Shown in pieces: positions 49,506 through 57,988 of a DNA stretch of 64,000 bases; within the stretch, counting starts at the first letter, position 1; each line of letters opens with the position of its first letter. The notes below the pieces were generated by a model that saw only the letters and a list, made by a program, of their open reading frames with translations, made no database searches and had not been told where the DNA came from. A program made the position numbers and the translations under genes. Origin of the DNA: JASLMY01 sp965226475 (GTDB lineage Bacteria > Pseudomonadota > Alphaproteobacteria > GCA-2731375); the NCBI GenBank assembly GCA_965226475.1, contig CBDDDJ010000004.1:1178001-1242000 (forward strand). Reading direction: 5' to 3'.

Positions 49506-49865
49506 TCAGGCCGCCAGAAGTTTGTCGATTTCCTCCACCAGCTCGCGCAGATGGAAGGGCTTGGAGAGCACCTTGGCGTCGGCGCGCGCGCTCGCCCGGT
49601 TGCGCAGCGCCACGGCGGCGAAGCCGGTGATGAACATGATTCGGATGCGCGGGTCGATCGCGACCGCGCGCTGGGCGAGCTGGATGCCGTCCATCTCCGG
49701 CATCACGATGTCGGCCAGCAGGATATCGAAGCGCCCCTCGGCGATAACGGGAAGCGCCTGGTCGCCGCGCGCGACCGACATCACCTCGTGCCCGGCCCGC
49801 TCCAGCGCGCGCTGCAGGAAGTGGCGCATGGAGTCGTCGTCCTCCGCCAACAGGATTCTCGCCAT
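49506..49865 (-). CDS. cpdR: CpdR single-domain response regulator
   Basis: CpdR is the phospho-switch that, when unphosphorylated, delivers the ClpXP protease to its substrates in the alphaproteobacterial cell cycle. The start is ATG 49865 (MARILLAEDDDSMRHF). The 119-residue receiver has the acidic pair in LAEDDD, the phospho-acceptor Asp in ILLADIVMPEMDG, the conserved Thr/Ser position in IMFITGFAAVAL and the Lys in KVLSKPFHLRELVEEI. Length and motifs match CpdR closely. The phosphorelay CckA-ChpT is not in this window. Confidence 0.9.
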   Translation of the reverse strand: MARILLAEDDDSMRHFLQRALERAGHEVMSVARGDQALPVIAEGRFDILLADIVMPEMDGIQLAQRAVAIDPRIRIMFITGFAAVALRNRASARADAKVLSKPFHLRELVEEIDKLLAA

Positions 49866-49957
49866 CTGTTCCTCGCGTCCCACGCCGGCATCCGGCCGGA
49901 CCATGTCGTTGCCGGACAGTCTACAGCAAATTCAGGTTTGGTTACGACCGCCCTTTT

Positions 49958-50007
49958 CCCCGGTCCCCAACCACCCGAGGGTACCCTCGGGTGGTTGGGG
50001 ACCGGGG
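49958..50007. repeat. 50-bp perfect palindrome
   Basis: Each 25-base arm is the exact complement of the other, centred between 49982 and 49983 in GGTACC. The core reads CCAACCACCCGAGGGT and its complement. It lies between the end of gmk and the start of cpdR, both on the reverse strand. The flanks lack a T-run on the reverse-strand side, so it is not a standard terminator. Confidence 0.85.
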
Positions 50008-50090
50008 GGAGGGGGCCCGGGCGAAAAGGAGCAAACTCGAGCCGCCCCGGCAAGGCCCGAAGGCGCCGGGACGGCGTGCCGGCGTTTTGT

Positions 50091-50729
50091 TCAACGTCCG
50101 TCGCGGAGACCCTTGATGAAATCCAGCAGGCCGACCTGGCGTTCGCGGCGCTGACGCTCGGCGACCAAGATGGCATGGACCTCGTCGGTGCAGGCGGCGA
50201 CATCGTCGTTGACGACGATGTAGTCGTATTCGGCCCAATGGCTGATCTCGTCGGCGGCCCGGCTCATCCGCTGGCGCACGACCTCTTCGGGGTCGGAGGC
50301 GCGGCTCACCAGACGGCGTTCCAGGTCCCGCGTCGAGGGCGGCAGGATGAAGATCGAGACCAGATCCATCCGGGCGTTCTGCGCCAACTGCTGGGTCCCC
50401 TGCCAGTCGATGTCGAACAGCACGTCGCACCCCCCAGCGAGCCCGGTTTCCACCGCGGCGGAGGGCGTGCCGTAATAATGGTCGAAGACCTTGGCATGCT
50501 CCAGAAGTTCGCCGCGGTTGACCATGAGGCCGAAGTCCTCGGTGCCGATGAAACGATAGTCGACACCGTCCCGCTCGCCCGAGCGCGGCGGCCGGGTGGT
50601 GACCGAGACCGACATGCGCAGGTTCCGGTCCCGCGCCAGCAGCTCGCGGCTGATCGTCGTCTTGCCGGCGCCCGACGGCGACGACATCACCAACATCAAA
50701 CCCCGGCGTGGGATCCGCAATCGCTGCAT
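50091..50729 (-). CDS. gmk: Guanylate kinase
   Basis: Gmk phosphorylates GMP to GDP. The 212-residue protein starts at ATG 50729 and has the P-loop SSPSGAGKTTI (residues 16-26), the GMP-binding block SVSVTTRPPRSGERDGVDYRF (key part TTRPPRSGE...DYRF), LLEHAKVFDHYYGTP and DIDWQGTQQL. It follows yicC by 14 bases, the arrangement common in proteobacteria, so both are co-transcribed. Confidence 0.96.
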   Translation of the reverse strand: MQRLRIPRRGLMLVMSSPSGAGKTTISRELLARDRNLRMSVSVTTRPPRSGERDGVDYRFIGTEDFGLMVNRGELLEHAKVFDHYYGTPSAAVETGLAGGCDVLFDIDWQGTQQLAQNARMDLVSIFILPPSTRDLERRLVSRASDPEEVVRQRMSRAADEISHWAEYDYIVVNDDVAACTDEVHAILVAERQRRERQVGLLDFIKGLRDGR

Positions 50730-50743
50730 CCGAGGATCGTCCC

Positions 50744-51631
50744 CTACTCGATGTTCTGGACCTGCTCGCGGAACCGGTCGATCACGACCTTGAGATCGAG
50801 GCCGATCCGCGTCAGCTCGATATCGCCGGATTTCGAGGTGAGCGTATTGGCCTCGCGATTGAATTCCTGGTTCAGGAAGTCGAGCCTGCGGCCGACCGCG
50901 CCCTCCTCCGTCAACAGATCGCGGGCCTGGGCGATATGGGCGCGCAAACGGTCCAGTTCCTCGCCGATGTCCGCCTTCACCGCGAGCAGCGCCAGTTCCT
51001 GCGCCAGACGGTCCTCGGAAAGCCCGGTCCGCTCCTCGAGCAGGGTCTTCAACTGTGTTTCGAGGCGCGCCCGAGCCGCCTCGGGCCTGGCCTCGGCGCT
51101 GGCCGCCGCGCGGGCCACCAGCGAGTCGATCTCGTCGAGTTGCTCCGCGAGCACGACGGCCAGCCGGGCGCCTTCCTCGCGCCGGGCCGCCAGCAGACCG
51201 GCGACGGCTTCGTCCAGGCTCGCCAGCAGCGCCGTCTCGCGCGCGCCGCGCGCCGCCTCGTCCTCGCTCGGCTCCGCCGGCTCGACGACGCCGCGAACCG
51301 CGAGCAGGCCGTCGATCGAAAGGCCGGCTTCCGGCAGGCTTTCGCGCAGGCTTCGAGCCCGCGCCACCAGGTCCGCCAGCACGGCCTCGTTGATCCGCAC
51401 CGCGTCGGGGGCCGTGGCCCGCTCGATCCTGAGCGTAATGTTGACGTTGCCGCGCGCGAAGGCGTCGGCCAGGCGCTTGCGGGCCGCCGCCTCCAGCGCA
51501 TCGAAGCCCTGGGGCAGCCGGCAGCGGAGGTCGAGGCCCCTGCCGTTGACGCTGCGTGCTTCCCACGCCCAGGCGAGGCGATCGCTGGTGCCCTCGGCGC
51601 GGCCGAAACCGGTCATGCTGGTGATGCTCAT
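50744..51631 (-). CDS. yicC: YicC-family endoribonuclease
   Basis: YicC/YloC proteins are metal-dependent endoribonucleases linked to small-RNA turnover. The 295-residue product begins MSITSMTGFGRAEG, the standard start, and ends with SGDIELTRIGLDLKVVIDRFREQVQNIE (key part DLKVVIDRFREQVQN), which is the conserved C-terminal signature. Length is normal, the frame is intact and it precedes gmk in an operon. Confidence 0.94.
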   Translation of the reverse strand: MSITSMTGFGRAEGTSDRLAWAWEARSVNGRGLDLRCRLPQGFDALEAAARKRLADAFARGNVNITLRIERATAPDAVRINEAVLADLVARARSLRESLPEAGLSIDGLLAVRGVVEPAEPSEDEAARGARETALLASLDEAVAGLLAARREEGARLAVVLAEQLDEIDSLVARAAASAEARPEAARARLETQLKTLLEERTGLSEDRLAQELALLAVKADIGEELDRLRAHIAQARDLLTEEGAVGRRLDFLNQEFNREANTLTSKSGDIELTRIGLDLKVVIDRFREQVQNIE

Positions 51632-51800
51632 GGGCGCGCCGGCCCGGGATCGAGGCTGGCCTGACGGTCGGTTCGGGACATGGGCGGCTCCAGATCCTTT
51701 CGGCTTTGGACCCGGATCAGACGTGATCCGACCTAGATATAGGGGCGAAGGCGACCGACGCCACTATATGCCTCGGGTTTGCACGGAGGCAAGCCGTGCT

Positions 51801-52694
51801 TCAACGCATGCGGGCGTCCGAGGCGGCCTTCTTGATCGCCAGTTGCAGCTTCTCGAAGGAGCGGACCTCGATCTGGCGCACCCGCTCGCGGCTGATGCCG
51901 TATTCCTGGCTCAGCTGCTCCAGCGTGGACGGGTCCTCTTTCAGGCGCCGCTCGGTCAGAATGTGCCGCTCGCGCTCGTTCAAGCGCTCCATCGCCTGGG
52001 TCAGCAGACCGCGCCGGGCGATCAGCTCCTCCGATTCCGCCAGCTGGGTCTCCTGGTCGACCGTGTCGTCGACCAGCCAGTCCTGCCATTCGCCGTCGCC
52101 GTCGGCCCGCAAGGGGGCGTTCAGCGAGTTGTCGGGCGCGGCCAGGCGGCGGTTCATCGAGACCACGTCCTGTTCCGGAACATTCAGGCGGGTGGCGATT
52201 TCGGTCACCTGGTCGGGATGCAGGTCGCCGTCCTCGATCGCCTGGATCTGGCCCTTGACCTTGCGCAGATTGAAGAAGAGCTTCTTCTGCGCCGCCGTGG
52301 TGCCGATCTTCACCAGCGACCACGAGCGCAGGATGTATTCCTGGATCGCCGCCCGGATCCACCACATGGCGTAGGTCGCGAGGCGGAAGCCGCGCTCGGC
52401 ATCGAAGCGTTTGACCGCCTGCATCATGCCGATATTGCCCTCGGCGATCAGCTCTCCCACCGGCAGGCCGTAGCCCCGGTAGCCCATGGCGATCTTCGCC
52501 ACCAGGCGCAAGTGCGAGGTCACCAGCTGGTGCGCGGCGTCGCTGTCGGTGTGCTCCTCCCAGCGCTTGGCCAGCATGTATTCCTGCTCCGGCTCCAGCA
52601 TCGGGAACTTGCGAATCTCTTGCAGATAGCGCGACAGGCTGCCGTCCGGCGAGGGCGCCGGCAAGGGCAAATTGCGCGATGACCGGTCGCTCAT
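51801..52694 (-). CDS. rpoH: RNA polymerase heat-shock sigma factor RpoH
   Basis: RpoH directs transcription of heat-shock genes. ATG 52694 follows GAGGAGGGG. The 297 residues contain region 2 (LVTSHLRLVAKIAMGYRGYG, LIAEGNIGMMQAVKRFD, YAMWWIRAAIQEYIL), the RpoH box (AAQKKLFFNLRKVK) and region 4 with the -35 helix-turn-helix (EQLSQEYGISRERVRQIE). Alphaproteobacteria often have two rpoH genes; this is one. The upstream gap to rluD (52695-52857) may hold its promoter, but I could not identify boxes with confidence. Confidence 0.95.
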   Translation of the reverse strand: MSDRSSRNLPLPAPSPDGSLSRYLQEIRKFPMLEPEQEYMLAKRWEEHTDSDAAHQLVTSHLRLVAKIAMGYRGYGLPVGELIAEGNIGMMQAVKRFDAERGFRLATYAMWWIRAAIQEYILRSWSLVKIGTTAAQKKLFFNLRKVKGQIQAIEDGDLHPDQVTEIATRLNVPEQDVVSMNRRLAAPDNSLNAPLRADGDGEWQDWLVDDTVDQETQLAESEELIARRGLLTQAMERLNERERHILTERRLKEDPSTLEQLSQEYGISRERVRQIEVRSFEKLQLAIKKAASDARMR

Positions 52695-52857
52695 CGGACC
52701 GCCCCTCCTCGACGTCTCTCCGGCCTCCTGGATGGCGCGGATGATAGGTTGCGATGGTAGACCGGTCAAGATTAACCATAGGTTAACATCGGGTATTTCG
52801 AGCCGGGCGAAGCGTCGTTAAGTCTCTGGAATAAATGGCGTATCGTCGGGTCGGCGC

Positions 52858-53841
52858 TCAGCCGGCCACGCCGAGCGCGGCGGCGAGCGCCAGGTAGTCC
52901 GCCGGCGGCTCGCTCCGGAATTCGAGCGCCTCGCCGCGCGCCGGATGGCGAAAACCCAGCAGGCCGGCGTGCAGCGCCTGGCGGGCGAAATCGCCGAGCC
53001 GCGCTTGCAACGGTTCGCCGAGCGCCTTCACCCGGCGGGCGCGGGCGCGTGAATAGAGTGGATCGCCGATCACCGGATGGCCGATATGGGCGAGATGCAC
53101 GCGGATCTGATGCGTCCGTCCCGTCTCCAGCCGGCAGGCGAGTTCGGCGGCGCCCGGCTCGAAGCGGCGGAGCGTCGCATAATGCGTGCGGGCGGGCTTG
53201 CCGCCGCGCTGGACGACGGCCATTCGCTTGCGGTTGGCCGGGTCGCGGCCGATCGCGCCCTCGACCAGCCCGCGTGTCGGGTTCGGCCGGCCCCAGACGA
53301 GCGCGCGGTATTCCCGCACGATGTCGTGGGCGGCGAAGCGGGCGGCGAGCACCCGGTGCGCGGCGTCGTTCTTGGCCACCACCATGATGCCGCTGGTGTC
53401 CTTGTCCAGCCGGTGCACGATCCCGGGCCGGCGCTCGCCGCCGATGCCGGAAAGCGTCTCGCCGCAATGCGCGATCAGCGCGTTGACCAGGGTCCGGTCG
53501 GGATTGCCGGGCGCCGGGTGAACCACCAGTCCTGCCGGCTTGTCGACCACGAGGATGTCGTCGTCTTCATGCAGCACGTCGAGCGCCATCGCCTGGCCTT
53601 CGGGCCGGGCCGGCGCCGGCGGGGGGATCTCCAGCAGGTAGCTTTCGCCTTGTTTGACCATGCGGGAGGGGTCCATTATCGTTTCGGCCCCAAGCGACAG
53701 GCGGCCGTCGAGGATCAGGCGCTTGACGGCGCTGCGCGAGAGCGCGGGCAGGCGGGCCGCCAGGAAGCGGTCCAGGCGTTGGCCGGCCGAGGCGCTGTCG
53801 GCGACTTCCAGATGGCGGGTACCAGTGGGCGACGGTTCCAT
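52858..53841 (-). CDS. rluD: Ribosomal large subunit pseudouridine synthase RluD
   Basis: RluD makes pseudouridines in helix 69 of 23S rRNA. The 327-residue protein, started at ATG 53841, has an S4 RNA-binding domain (RLDRFLAARLPALSRSAVKRLI) and the RluA-type catalytic motif GIVHRLDKDTSGIMVVAK with the catalytic Asp, followed by ETGRTHQIRVHLAHIGHPVIGD (key part GRTHQIRVHL). Its start codon overlaps that of the divergent gene at 53840, leaving no intergenic space. Confidence 0.93.
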   Translation of the reverse strand: MEPSPTGTRHLEVADSASAGQRLDRFLAARLPALSRSAVKRLILDGRLSLGAETIMDPSRMVKQGESYLLEIPPPAPARPEGQAMALDVLHEDDDILVVDKPAGLVVHPAPGNPDRTLVNALIAHCGETLSGIGGERRPGIVHRLDKDTSGIMVVAKNDAAHRVLAARFAAHDIVREYRALVWGRPNPTRGLVEGAIGRDPANRKRMAVVQRGGKPARTHYATLRRFEPGAAELACRLETGRTHQIRVHLAHIGHPVIGDPLYSRARARRVKALGEPLQARLGDFARQALHAGLLGFRHPARGEALEFRSEPPADYLALAAALGVAG

Positions 53842-54196
53842 GGGTGGAAACTGGACCGAGATCGGCACCGGTCTCAAGCTTTTCGTGATCACCGTGACCG
53901 GCCTGCTGGTGATCGGCCTGGTGCTGTTGGCCGTCGGCATGGCCCGCAACTCGGGCAAAATGGTGGAAACGGCGGAGGCGGAACAACAGGCCCGGACGGC
54001 CCGGGCACCCGCCGGCGGGCTTCGGGGCGAGCATCGGATCGTGGTTCCGCCGGGCACCAAACTCCAGTCGATCGCCGCCGAGGGCGGGTTGCTCTACCTG
54101 CACGTGGTCGATGCGGGCGGCGGCGCCCGGGTGATCGTGCTCGATGCGGCGACCGGCGCGCGTCGAGCGCGAATTCTGCTCGAGCCGGCGCCATGA
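53840..54196 (+). CDS. Small single-pass membrane protein (DUF6476-like)
   Basis: The 118-residue protein starts at ATG 53840 (MGGNWTEIGTGLKLF) and has one membrane helix at about residues 14-34 (LFVITVTGLLVIGLVLLAVGM), then a periplasmic or cytoplasmic beta-rich tail (HRIVVPPGTKLQSIAAEGGLLYLHV). Proteins like this lie between rluD and an MPN+ peptidase gene in many alphaproteobacteria; the function is unknown. The stop overlaps the next start by ATGA. No ribosome site is evident, so the mRNA could be leaderless. Confidence 0.75.
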   Translation: MGGNWTEIGTGLKLFVITVTGLLVIGLVLLAVGMARNSGKMVETAEAEQQARTARAPAGGLRGEHRIVVPPGTKLQSIAAEGGLLYLHVVDAGGGARVIVLDAATGARRARILLEPAP

Positions 54197-54642
54197 TCGT
54201 CTTTCCGCCGACGGCGCTGAAACGGATCGTCGACCTCGCCGAGGCCGAATATCCGGCCGAGACCTGCGGCCTCGTCATCGGCCGGCGGGTGGAGACGGGC
54301 CTGCGGGTCACCCGGATCGAGCCGAGCCGCAACCTCGCCGCGACGCCCGAGCATCACTTCAAGATCGACCCCGCGCTCCGCCTTCGCCTGCAACGCGAAC
54401 TGCGCGGTGGCGGCACCGAGGTGATCGGCTTCTACCATTCCCATCCCGACGGCCTGGCGGTACCGTCCGCGACCGATCTCTCCCAGGCCCTGGAGCCGGA
54501 GCTGGTCTGGCTCATCGTCGCCGTGGTCGGTGGTCAGGCGATCCAGGTGGCGGCGCACCGCCTGGCGGCGGGCGGCGGACGGTTCGTGGAGCTAGCGCTG
54601 CGCATCGCGCCCCGGCGTCCGGCGGGCGAGGGCGGGGCTTGA
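54193..54642 (+). CDS. M67-family metallopeptidase (JAMM/MPN+ domain)
   Basis: The 149-residue protein has the JAMM zinc motif: Glu in AEYPAETCGLVIG and HSHP with the distal Asp in YHSHPDGLAVPSATD (HxHx10D), plus the serine. Bacterial stand-alone members cleave isopeptide or C-terminal extensions of ubiquitin-like sulphur carriers, for example in cysteine or thiamine synthesis. The specific role is not shown here. It overlaps the membrane protein gene by ATGA. Confidence 0.9.
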   Translation: MIVFPPTALKRIVDLAEAEYPAETCGLVIGRRVETGLRVTRIEPSRNLAATPEHHFKIDPALRLRLQRELRGGGTEVIGFYHSHPDGLAVPSATDLSQALEPELVWLIVAVVGGQAIQVAAHRLAAGGGRFVELALRIAPRRPAGEGGA

Positions 54643-54660
54643 AGGCAAGGATGGTGGACG

Positions 54661-55716
54661 ATGGATTTTTCCAGTGACAACGGCACCGGCGTCGCGCCGG
54701 AGATCATGGCGGCGCTGGCGCGCGCCAACCAAGGCACGGCGCCGGCATACGGGGCGGACGCGATCACGGCCGAGACGCGGACCGCCTTCCGCGATCTCTT
54801 CGAGCACGAGACGCTCGAGATCTTTCCGCTCGCGACCGGCACCGCCGCCAACGTACTGGCGCTGGCCAGCGTGACGCCGCCCCACGGCCTGATCTACTGC
54901 CACCGCGAGGCGCATATCGAGACCGACGAATGCGGCGCGCCCGGGTTCTACACCGGCGGTGCCAAGCTGGCGCTGCTGGACGGCGCCGACGCCAAGTTCG
55001 AGGCGGCCAGCCTGGCGGCGGCGCTGGCGGACGCCGGCTTCGGGGTCGAGCGCCGGGCCCAGCCGGCCGCCGTCTCCCTCACCCAGGCGAGCGAGGCGGG
55101 CGCGGTCTACCGGCCGGAAGAGATCCGGGAGATCGCCGAGGTGGCGCGCGAAAAGGGCCTGGCCGTGCACATGGACGGCGCCCGCTTCGCCAACGCGGTG
55201 GCGGGCCTCGACGTGGCGCCGGCCGAGATCACCTGGCGCGCGGGCGTCGACGTGCTCTCCTTCGGCGCCACCAAGAACGGCGCCATGGCGGCGGAGGCGG
55301 TGGTCTTCTTCGACCCCGCCCGCGCCGCCGACACGATCTACCGTCGCTGGCGGGGCGGCCACACGCTTTCCAAGATGCGCTTCGTCTCGGCCCAGCTGCT
55401 GGCCTATGTGACCGACGGCCTCTGGCTGCGAAACGCCGCCCACGCCAACCGGATGGCCAGCCGCCTGGCCGATGGTCTCGCCGCCCTGCCGGGCGCCGGC
55501 CTGGTCCATCCCGTCGAGGCCAACGAGGTCTTCGCACGCCTGCCGGAGGCCGCGATACGGGCCCTGGCGGCGGCCGGCGTCGGCTTCCACCGCTGGGGCG
55601 GTCCGACCGCGACGGTGATCCGTCTGGTCACCGCCTTCGACAGCGATCCCGCCTCGGTCGAACGCGTCCTGAACCTCGCCGCCGAGGCCGTGGCCGCGAG
55701 GCCCGAGAATGCTTGA
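54661..55716 (+). CDS. ltaE: Low-specificity L-threonine aldolase
   Basis: This PLP enzyme cleaves threonine or allo-threonine to glycine and acetaldehyde. The 351-residue frame begins MDFSSDNGTGVAPEIM and includes the PLP phosphate region LATGTAANVLAL, the Asp that contacts the ring in VHMDGARFANAV, and the Schiff-base lysine in VLSFGATKNGAMAAE. The C-terminal domain contains WRGGHTLSKMRFVSAQ. It begins 18 bases after the peptidase gene, so it may be in the same transcript. It is intact. Confidence 0.93.
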   Translation: MDFSSDNGTGVAPEIMAALARANQGTAPAYGADAITAETRTAFRDLFEHETLEIFPLATGTAANVLALASVTPPHGLIYCHREAHIETDECGAPGFYTGGAKLALLDGADAKFEAASLAAALADAGFGVERRAQPAAVSLTQASEAGAVYRPEEIREIAEVAREKGLAVHMDGARFANAVAGLDVAPAEITWRAGVDVLSFGATKNGAMAAEAVVFFDPARAADTIYRRWRGGHTLSKMRFVSAQLLAYVTDGLWLRNAAHANRMASRLADGLAALPGAGLVHPVEANEVFARLPEAAIRALAAAGVGFHRWGGPTATVIRLVTAFDSDPASVERVLNLAAEAVAARPENA

Positions 55717-55752
55717 CCGAGCCGGGCCGTCCTGCTACCCCTCCCGCCTCGC

Positions 55753-55827
55753 GTCCCCTTCGTCTAGCGGTTAGGACGCCAGCCTCTCACGCTGGAAACA
55801 GGGGTTCGATTCCCCTAGGGGACGCCA
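55753..55827 (+). tRNA. tRNA-Glu (CUC)
   Basis: Acceptor GTCCCCT/AGGGGAC, anticodon stem CCAGC/GCTGG with loop CTCTCAC (anticodon CTC), T-arm AGGGG-TTCGATT-CCCCT, encoded CCA at 55825-55827. Phage-derived DNA begins within 2.7 kb downstream, which makes this tRNA a possible attachment site. Confidence 0.96.
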
Positions 55828-56017
55828 ATGCATCTCCCTAAGTTATTGATTTCACTTAATTATTTAGATCGCCTTCGGGACTGTTATCACTTTTCGTATT
55901 ACATCGTGCCAGGGCAGAGTGCCCCATATCGTCAAAGGCCGCGGGCCTATAGGTCGAGCCCGCCGGGGGGGGGGGTCGCATTTTGTACCCCCCCCTTCAT
56001 TTTGGTGCGCTAGGTGC
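55828..56017. other. Gap between tRNA-Glu and the nested transposon
   Basis: No gene is seen. A G-run/C-run hairpin (G11 and C8-9 arms, about 55966-56000) lies here. It resembles the hairpin on the other side of the transposon at 58284-58321; before insertion the two would have been adjacent. Confidence 0.5.
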
Positions 56018-56026
56018 CGAGACGAA
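56018..56026 (+). repeat. 9-bp target site duplication, left copy
   Basis: GAGACGAAG directly precedes the left terminal repeat. The same nine bases follow the right repeat at 58280-58288. Confidence 0.85.
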
Positions 56027-56205
56027 GGGACTTATAAAGAGTAGTTGACAGAACGGGCGGCGAAGGCACACGCCGCTTGGGTAGTGGCTCAGTTTAGAAT
56101 CGAGCCGCCGTTCACGATGCCGCCCCGGTTCGTTCCCTGGTGTTCACAGTGACATGCCCGCGGCCCGTGGGTAGAGTGACCATGGACCAAAAAGGGAGGC
56201 GCTTC

Positions 56206-56331
56206 ATGCCGAAGCGACCGCGCGATCTCAACCAGCTCGCCAAGGCGGTGGTTGACATGACCACCGGAGCGGCCCGGAACGACTCCCACGATGAACCCTC
56301 GGGCCGTGCCCGAGGCAAGCGACTGACGTAG
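56206..56331 (+). CDS. Small basic protein (MPKRPRDxNQLAK type), transposon cargo
   Basis: ATG 56206 follows GGGAGG at six bases. The 41-residue product starts MPKRPRDLNQLAKAVVDMTTG, a pattern of tiny basic proteins common in alphaproteobacteria and often seen near IS1595-type elements. The function is unknown; nucleic-acid binding is a guess. It ends at TAG, three bases before the start of the split membrane peptide. Confidence 0.55.
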   Translation: MPKRPRDLNQLAKAVVDMTTGAARNDSHDEPSGRARGKRLT

Positions 56332-56352
56332 AAGATGGCCAGCGGAATACAG

Positions 56353-57824
56353 GGCGGGTTCAACCGGTCGTCGCAACACGTTCAGTTTGACTGGCCTGCA
56401 AGCACTGGTCCAGAGCTTCGGCGGGAGTTCTCCATCCGAGGGTCTTGCGGGGCCGTGTATTGAGCGCGTCAGCAACAACTGCGAGTACGTCCGGACTGTG
56501 TGCGCTCAGATCGGTTCCTTTCGGGAAGTACTGTCGAAGCAGTCCATTGGTGTTCTCGTTCGTTCCGCGTTGCCAAGGGCTGTGCGGTTCGCAGAAGTAG
56601 ACGGGAAGGCCGGTTGCGATCCACAGATCCGCATGCCTGGCCATCTCTGCTCCCTGGTCCCAGGTCAGCGAGCGGCGAAGCTGCGCTGGCAATGTCGTGA
56701 TCGTCCGGGCGATGGCATCGCGAACCGCTTCAGCCCCATGACCGGCAAGCGCAGGCCCGTTCTTTACGCGCGGGACGGTGCCGTGGCCTTCCATTCGGGG
56801 AAGATGCAGCAGCATTGTGAACCGCGTGGTGCGTTCCACCAGAGTGCCGATCGCCGATCTGCCCAAGCCGATGATCAGGTCACCTTCCCAGTGTCCGGGT
56901 ACGGCCCGATCAGCTGCTTCCGCCGATCGTTCACTGATCATGATCTCAGGCGTGACGAAGGATTTGCCCCGCCGGCGGCTACGTGCCCGAGGCACGCGCA
57001 GTGCCCTTCCCGTGCGAAGGCAGGCGGTCAGCTCACGACGGAGTGCGCCGCGGCCCTGTACGTAGAGCGCCTGATAGATCGCCTCATGACTGATCCGCAT
57101 GGCTTGATCCTCGGGCCCGTCCCCAGGATAGTCGATCTGAAGACGGTGCGCGATCTGCTCAGGACTCCAGGCCCTGGCCCATCGCCTGTGCTGCCGCGGC
57201 CCATGCCGACGACCGTTCCAGACGACGCGTGGCCCCTCGATCACCGTTCCATCCGGTGCCGAGATCCGACCCGCAAGCCGATCCTGCACATAGCGCCGCA
57301 GCGCCTCATTCGTTGCCAGCTTGGCTGGCTTCGGCCTTTTGGCGGATCGATCAGCATGCCACTGCGCCGTCGTTGCTCGGTAGTCCAGGCCACCGCTTCG
57401 GGTCGCCGCGTTGCGCCGCACCTCGCGGGAGATCGTCGACGGTGCTCGCTCCAGCCGGCAAGCAATATGACGTATGCCTCTTCCCTGGGCGCGCAGAAGA
57501 GCAATCTCCTCACGTTCCTCGAAAGACAGGTAACGTCCTGACAGCGGCTTGGCCGATTGCGATAAATGTGATGGTGGCATGCCGCCCGACCTCCGGAACC
57601 ACCTCGAGCCTACCGGAGGGGATACACCGGCATCTCGGGCCGCGTCCTCGCTCGAACGCCCCGTCGCAATCGCTGCCCAGAACCGAACAAGCTCTTCACG
57701 CCGTGCCGAGTCCGGTCGACCTGGCGAATGCAACTTGCTCCGTCCAGACCAATCCGACCGCCGTCTGCGTACCGTCATAGCAACCTCCTATGCCAGAGTG
57801 TTGCGACGACCGATTGAACTCGCC
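56353..57824 (-). mobile_element. IS30-family insertion sequence
   Basis: The 1472-bp element has 27-bp inverted ends (GGCGGGTTCAACCGGTCGTC at the left; GGCGAGTTCAATCGGTCGTC on the complementary strand at the right, two mismatches) and a 3-bp target duplication CAG (56350-56352 and 57825-57827), as usual for IS30. Confidence 0.88.
56360..57778 (-). CDS. IS30-family transposase
   Basis: The 472-residue transposase has the IS30 N-terminal helix-turn-helix (RYLSFEEREEIALLRAQG, RLERAPSTISREVRRN) and the DDE core with VPGHWEGDLIIGLG (first Asp), SLTWDQGAEMARH (second Asp) and PWQRGTNENTNGLLRQYFPKG (Glu in NENTNGLLR). The start ATG 57778 follows GGAGG. The stop lies inside the terminal repeat. The frame is intact, so the element may be active. 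Confidence 0.93.
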   Translation of the reverse strand: MTVRRRRSDWSGRSKLHSPGRPDSARREELVRFWAAIATGRSSEDAARDAGVSPPVGSRWFRRSGGMPPSHLSQSAKPLSGRYLSFEEREEIALLRAQGRGIRHIACRLERAPSTISREVRRNAATRSGGLDYRATTAQWHADRSAKRPKPAKLATNEALRRYVQDRLAGRISAPDGTVIEGPRVVWNGRRHGPRQHRRWARAWSPEQIAHRLQIDYPGDGPEDQAMRISHEAIYQALYVQGRGALRRELTACLRTGRALRVPRARSRRRGKSFVTPEIMISERSAEAADRAVPGHWEGDLIIGLGRSAIGTLVERTTRFTMLLHLPRMEGHGTVPRVKNGPALAGHGAEAVRDAIARTITTLPAQLRRSLTWDQGAEMARHADLWIATGLPVYFCEPHSPWQRGTNENTNGLLRQYFPKGTDLSAHSPDVLAVVADALNTRPRKTLGWRTPAEALDQCLQASQTERVATTG

Positions 57825-57988
57825 CAGTATCTCCTGTTCTTCATAATCGCGGTCCTTCTCGTGGTCGTGGTTGCGCAGTGCGTCTTTACGTAAATGCCCA
57901 GCCTTCCCGCTTCGAAGTTAGCGGCGGAAATACGCGGGAGTCGGCCCGGCACCAGCCGGCGCCGTAATCCCTGGCGGAGATCCCGGAA

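Larger units (their letters stand above)
56335..57893 (+). pseudogene. 27-residue membrane peptide gene split by IS30
   Basis: The left part (ATG 56335, MASGI) and the right part (57825-57893, QYLLFFIIAVLLVVVVAQCV) join in frame when the IS30 and one CAG duplication are removed, giving a 27-residue single-helix peptide ending CVFT. It would have followed the 41-residue gene in an operon. It might be a small toxin-like or regulatory membrane peptide; this is inference from size and hydrophobicity only. Confidence 0.45.

Noticed and set aside
48843..52682. Forward open frame of 1279 codons across cpdR, gmk, yicC and rpoH
   Set aside because: It is the complement of well-supported reverse-strand genes, arginine- and proline-rich, with no family resemblance. 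Long shadow frames are expected in GC-rich DNA.
55753..55827. tRNA-Glu as a proven attachment site
   Set aside because: No duplicated tRNA 3' end or integrase is visible in the window, so the attachment role is only suggested.
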